Assembly: GCA_038501785.1 (NCBI GenBank)
Contig: JBAMJR010000040.1
Coordinates: 3,190,501-3,254,500, forward strand
Length of the DNA stretch: 64,000 nucleotides
Source of the DNA: Myoxocephalus aenaeus
Lineage: Eukaryota; Chordata; Actinopteri; Perciformes; Cottidae
Direction: 5' to 3'
The stretch's first letter is position 1. Each line of letters begins with the position of its first letter. Below are positions 62,527-64,000 of this stretch, in pieces. The position numbers were made by a program, and so were the translations under genes. The notes beneath the pieces were generated by a model that had not been told where the DNA came from, did not search any database, and was given only the letters and a program-made list of their open reading frames with translations.

Positions 62527-63910
62527 GTAAGTTATCGACTTTGACAACTGAGCCATTAATTAACTGTTATTTAAAATAAAAGTAAATTAAGTAATATATT
62601 TATGGGATTTCTTTCAGATAGTGGACTGTCGTGAACCTCGTGGTATGTAATGTATTATTTATACTCTGAGGTCTGACCTCTAATATTAATAATAGTATGG
62701 CTGGTTTTGAAGCCACTGTGGCTTTTACTTAATAAAAAAAAAAAGATGTTTGTTGGCCAATGCAGAGACCAATCAATCTTCTTGCCATGTTGTACTGTTG
62801 ATTTATTATTACTTTTCAAAGCTGCCAGCTTTGTCTTTTGGATGAAAATGTAACACTTGGATCATAAAGCAAAGATGACACAAATGGAATTTACCTCTAG
62901 ATATAGCCCACCAGATTAAGAAATAAAGACTAACAAATATAAAGAGATTTGATATGCCAATTCATATTTTCATATGGAGGCCAGGGGTAAACAACAGAGG
63001 TTTATTTGAAATGTCTGCCTGAAATTCAATCAAATCTTTAGCCAAGCAGGTGGCTCCAAATTCAACATTTTTTTGTGAATGTGAATAATGTTTTTACATT
63101 GAGCATTACACAACTGGGAGTACAATAGGTCTACCATTCAACAGCAGAATTATCAGACAATATCTGAGTACATTTCCCAGAATAATAATATAGGCTACAA
63201 ATTATAGCATCATTGTTTGTTTTTCCAGATTTCCCTCCTTGCAGTAACACCAGTCCGTCTGCCCTGGCGGACCTGAGGGTAAACCTAGTGACAGTGGGAG
63301 AAAAAGATATGATGAACATAAGCTGGGCAATCAACATTGATGGTAAGATGCATTTTCTTTTAAATTTTACTCACATGGAACTTATAAAACCACTGCAAAA
63401 ATTAAGCAACAACAATTGTGTGTGTGCACAATACGTTGTTGTGTGGAAGGGTAAACAGGAGATGAGTGAACAATTAGATGGTATTTACAATATATCTATT
63501 ATTTATACAAACTGTCTTTAGTTAGTTTAGTCTGACACTTTCTGTCTCTTTGCAGCTAGTAATAAATACCTGACAAGCACCCGGATCTTTATTATGGGGG
63601 AAGCAACATACCACTGTAACTACACACCAGTTGTGGCCGAGGCAGGCATCCGTGGATCAGTGCAGGTATCATGGAATCTTGCCTACAACATTTCTGTGTT
63701 TATGTCTGCACAAAATGTGTTTGAAATGACAGACATATGTGAGGTTAATGCAATGACTGTCATCTTTTCAAATCTAGAAATGGTTTCATTTTTTAGTAGA
63801 GGCAAGCTATGGCTACAACAGCATCCAAGCTGCCAATCTGCCATTGCCTCTGACAGAGAGTGTCAGCCCTTACAAGTCTATCGAAATCACAATCCCTCTC
63901 CCAACACAGC
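62461..63910 (+). CDS. il17rb: Interleukin-17 receptor B, first five coding exons (3' part outside window)
   Basis: Type I membrane receptor chain for IL-17B and IL-25 (IL-17E) in vertebrates, which pairs with IL17RA and signals through a cytoplasmic SEFIR domain. That domain and the transmembrane helix are not in this window. Joined exons: 62461-62526, 62618-62642, 63229-63342, 63556-63665 and 63778-63910, all GT..AG and in phase, 149 codons plus one base. The start MMWGASVILFYYLAAQVTS is a plausible signal peptide. ADLRVNLVTVGEKDMMNISW matches the DLRVEPV...MNVSW region of human IL17RB, and YHCNYTP matches its VRCNYTE. Sequons NTS, NIS and NYT are seen. The name also rests on its position next to chdh. 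Overall identity is modest. Confidence 0.8.
62618..62642 (+). CDS. il17rb: il17rb exon 2 (25-nt microexon)
   Basis: 25 nt between ctttcag and gtatgt, encoding IVDCREPR plus one base. It is very short, but phase and splice sites agree on both sides. Confidence 0.65.
62643..63228 (+). other. il17rb: il17rb intron 2
   Basis: 586 bases, AT-rich, nothing recognised. Confidence 0.5.
63229..63342 (+). CDS. il17rb: il17rb exon 3, extracellular domain
   Basis: 114 nt between ttttccag and gtaaga. It encodes DFPPCSNTSPSALADLRVNL and VTVGEKDMMNISWAINID. ADLRV and NISW are typical of IL-17 receptor ectodomains. Confidence 0.85.
63556..63665 (+). CDS. il17rb: il17rb exon 4, extracellular domain
   Basis: 110 nt between tttgcag and gtatca. 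It encodes SNKYLTSTRIFIMGEATYHC and NYTPVVAEAGIRGSVQ. Confidence 0.85.
63778..63910 (+). CDS. il17rb: il17rb exon 5, extracellular domain
   Basis: 133 nt between aatctag and gtaagt. It encodes KWFHFLVEASYGYNSIQAAN and LPLPLTESVSPYKSIEITIP. KWFHF parallels KWTFSY of human IL17RB. The next acceptor (tttttcag) is the final base of the window. Confidence 0.85.
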
Positions 63911-64000
63911 GTAAGTTCTTTTTTTATTCTCCACCTCCTTTGATACTTTATACTTTCATTTATATATGAGTAAAATGTTTAAATCTTCGTCTTTTTTCAG

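Overview
This window is teleost genomic DNA. It has an intron-rich vertebrate gene layout, very dense (GT)n, (GA)n and other microsatellites, and fish-type interspersed repeats. Two of those repeats resemble families I recall from percomorph fishes, but that placement rests on memory and not on a search. Three protein-coding genes are visible, in the same order as the human CACNA1D-CHDH-IL17RB block on 3p21.

Positions 1-54690, + strand: most of cacna1d, the pore-forming alpha-1 subunit of the L-type calcium channel CaV1.3. The first coding exon seen is at 13279 (domain I S2-S3) and the stop codon is at 51656. The exons for the N-terminus and segment IS1 must lie upstream, so bases 1-13278 are intron. 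I place 48 coding exons: 46 in one continuous reading path (6,084 nt, 2,027 codons plus stop, every junction in phase) and two further members of mutually exclusive pairs (29177-29236 / 29323-29382 in IIIS2, 34172-34249 / 34905-34988 in IVS3). All four S4 sensors, the four selectivity-filter glutamates, the beta-subunit interaction motif, the EF-hand, the IQ motif and a C-terminal PDZ ligand (ITSL) can be read. The 3' UTR runs to about 54690.

Positions 55666-62230, - strand: chdh, mitochondrial choline dehydrogenase, with nine coding exons (1,902 nt, 633 aa) and a probable noncoding first exon near 62187. It converges tail to tail with cacna1d, and the 3' UTRs may overlap.

Positions 62461-63910 and beyond, + strand: the first five exons of il17rb, the IL-17B/IL-25 receptor chain. 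It is head to head with chdh across a few hundred bases holding a GC box, which is a likely bidirectional promoter. The window ends exactly on the splice acceptor of the next exon.

Mobile DNA is intronic: a 604-bp nonautonomous hAT element with an 8-bp target duplication (31176-31779), a 330-bp foldback element with 113-bp arms and a TA duplication (61258-61587), a decayed LINE reverse-transcriptase fragment (about 36100-36720, - strand), and several other repeats. No bacterial-type system, CRISPR array, tRNA or rRNA was seen. The most interesting signals are the alternative-exon architecture of cacna1d, the simple repeats placed directly at its splice sites, and the two structured transposons.
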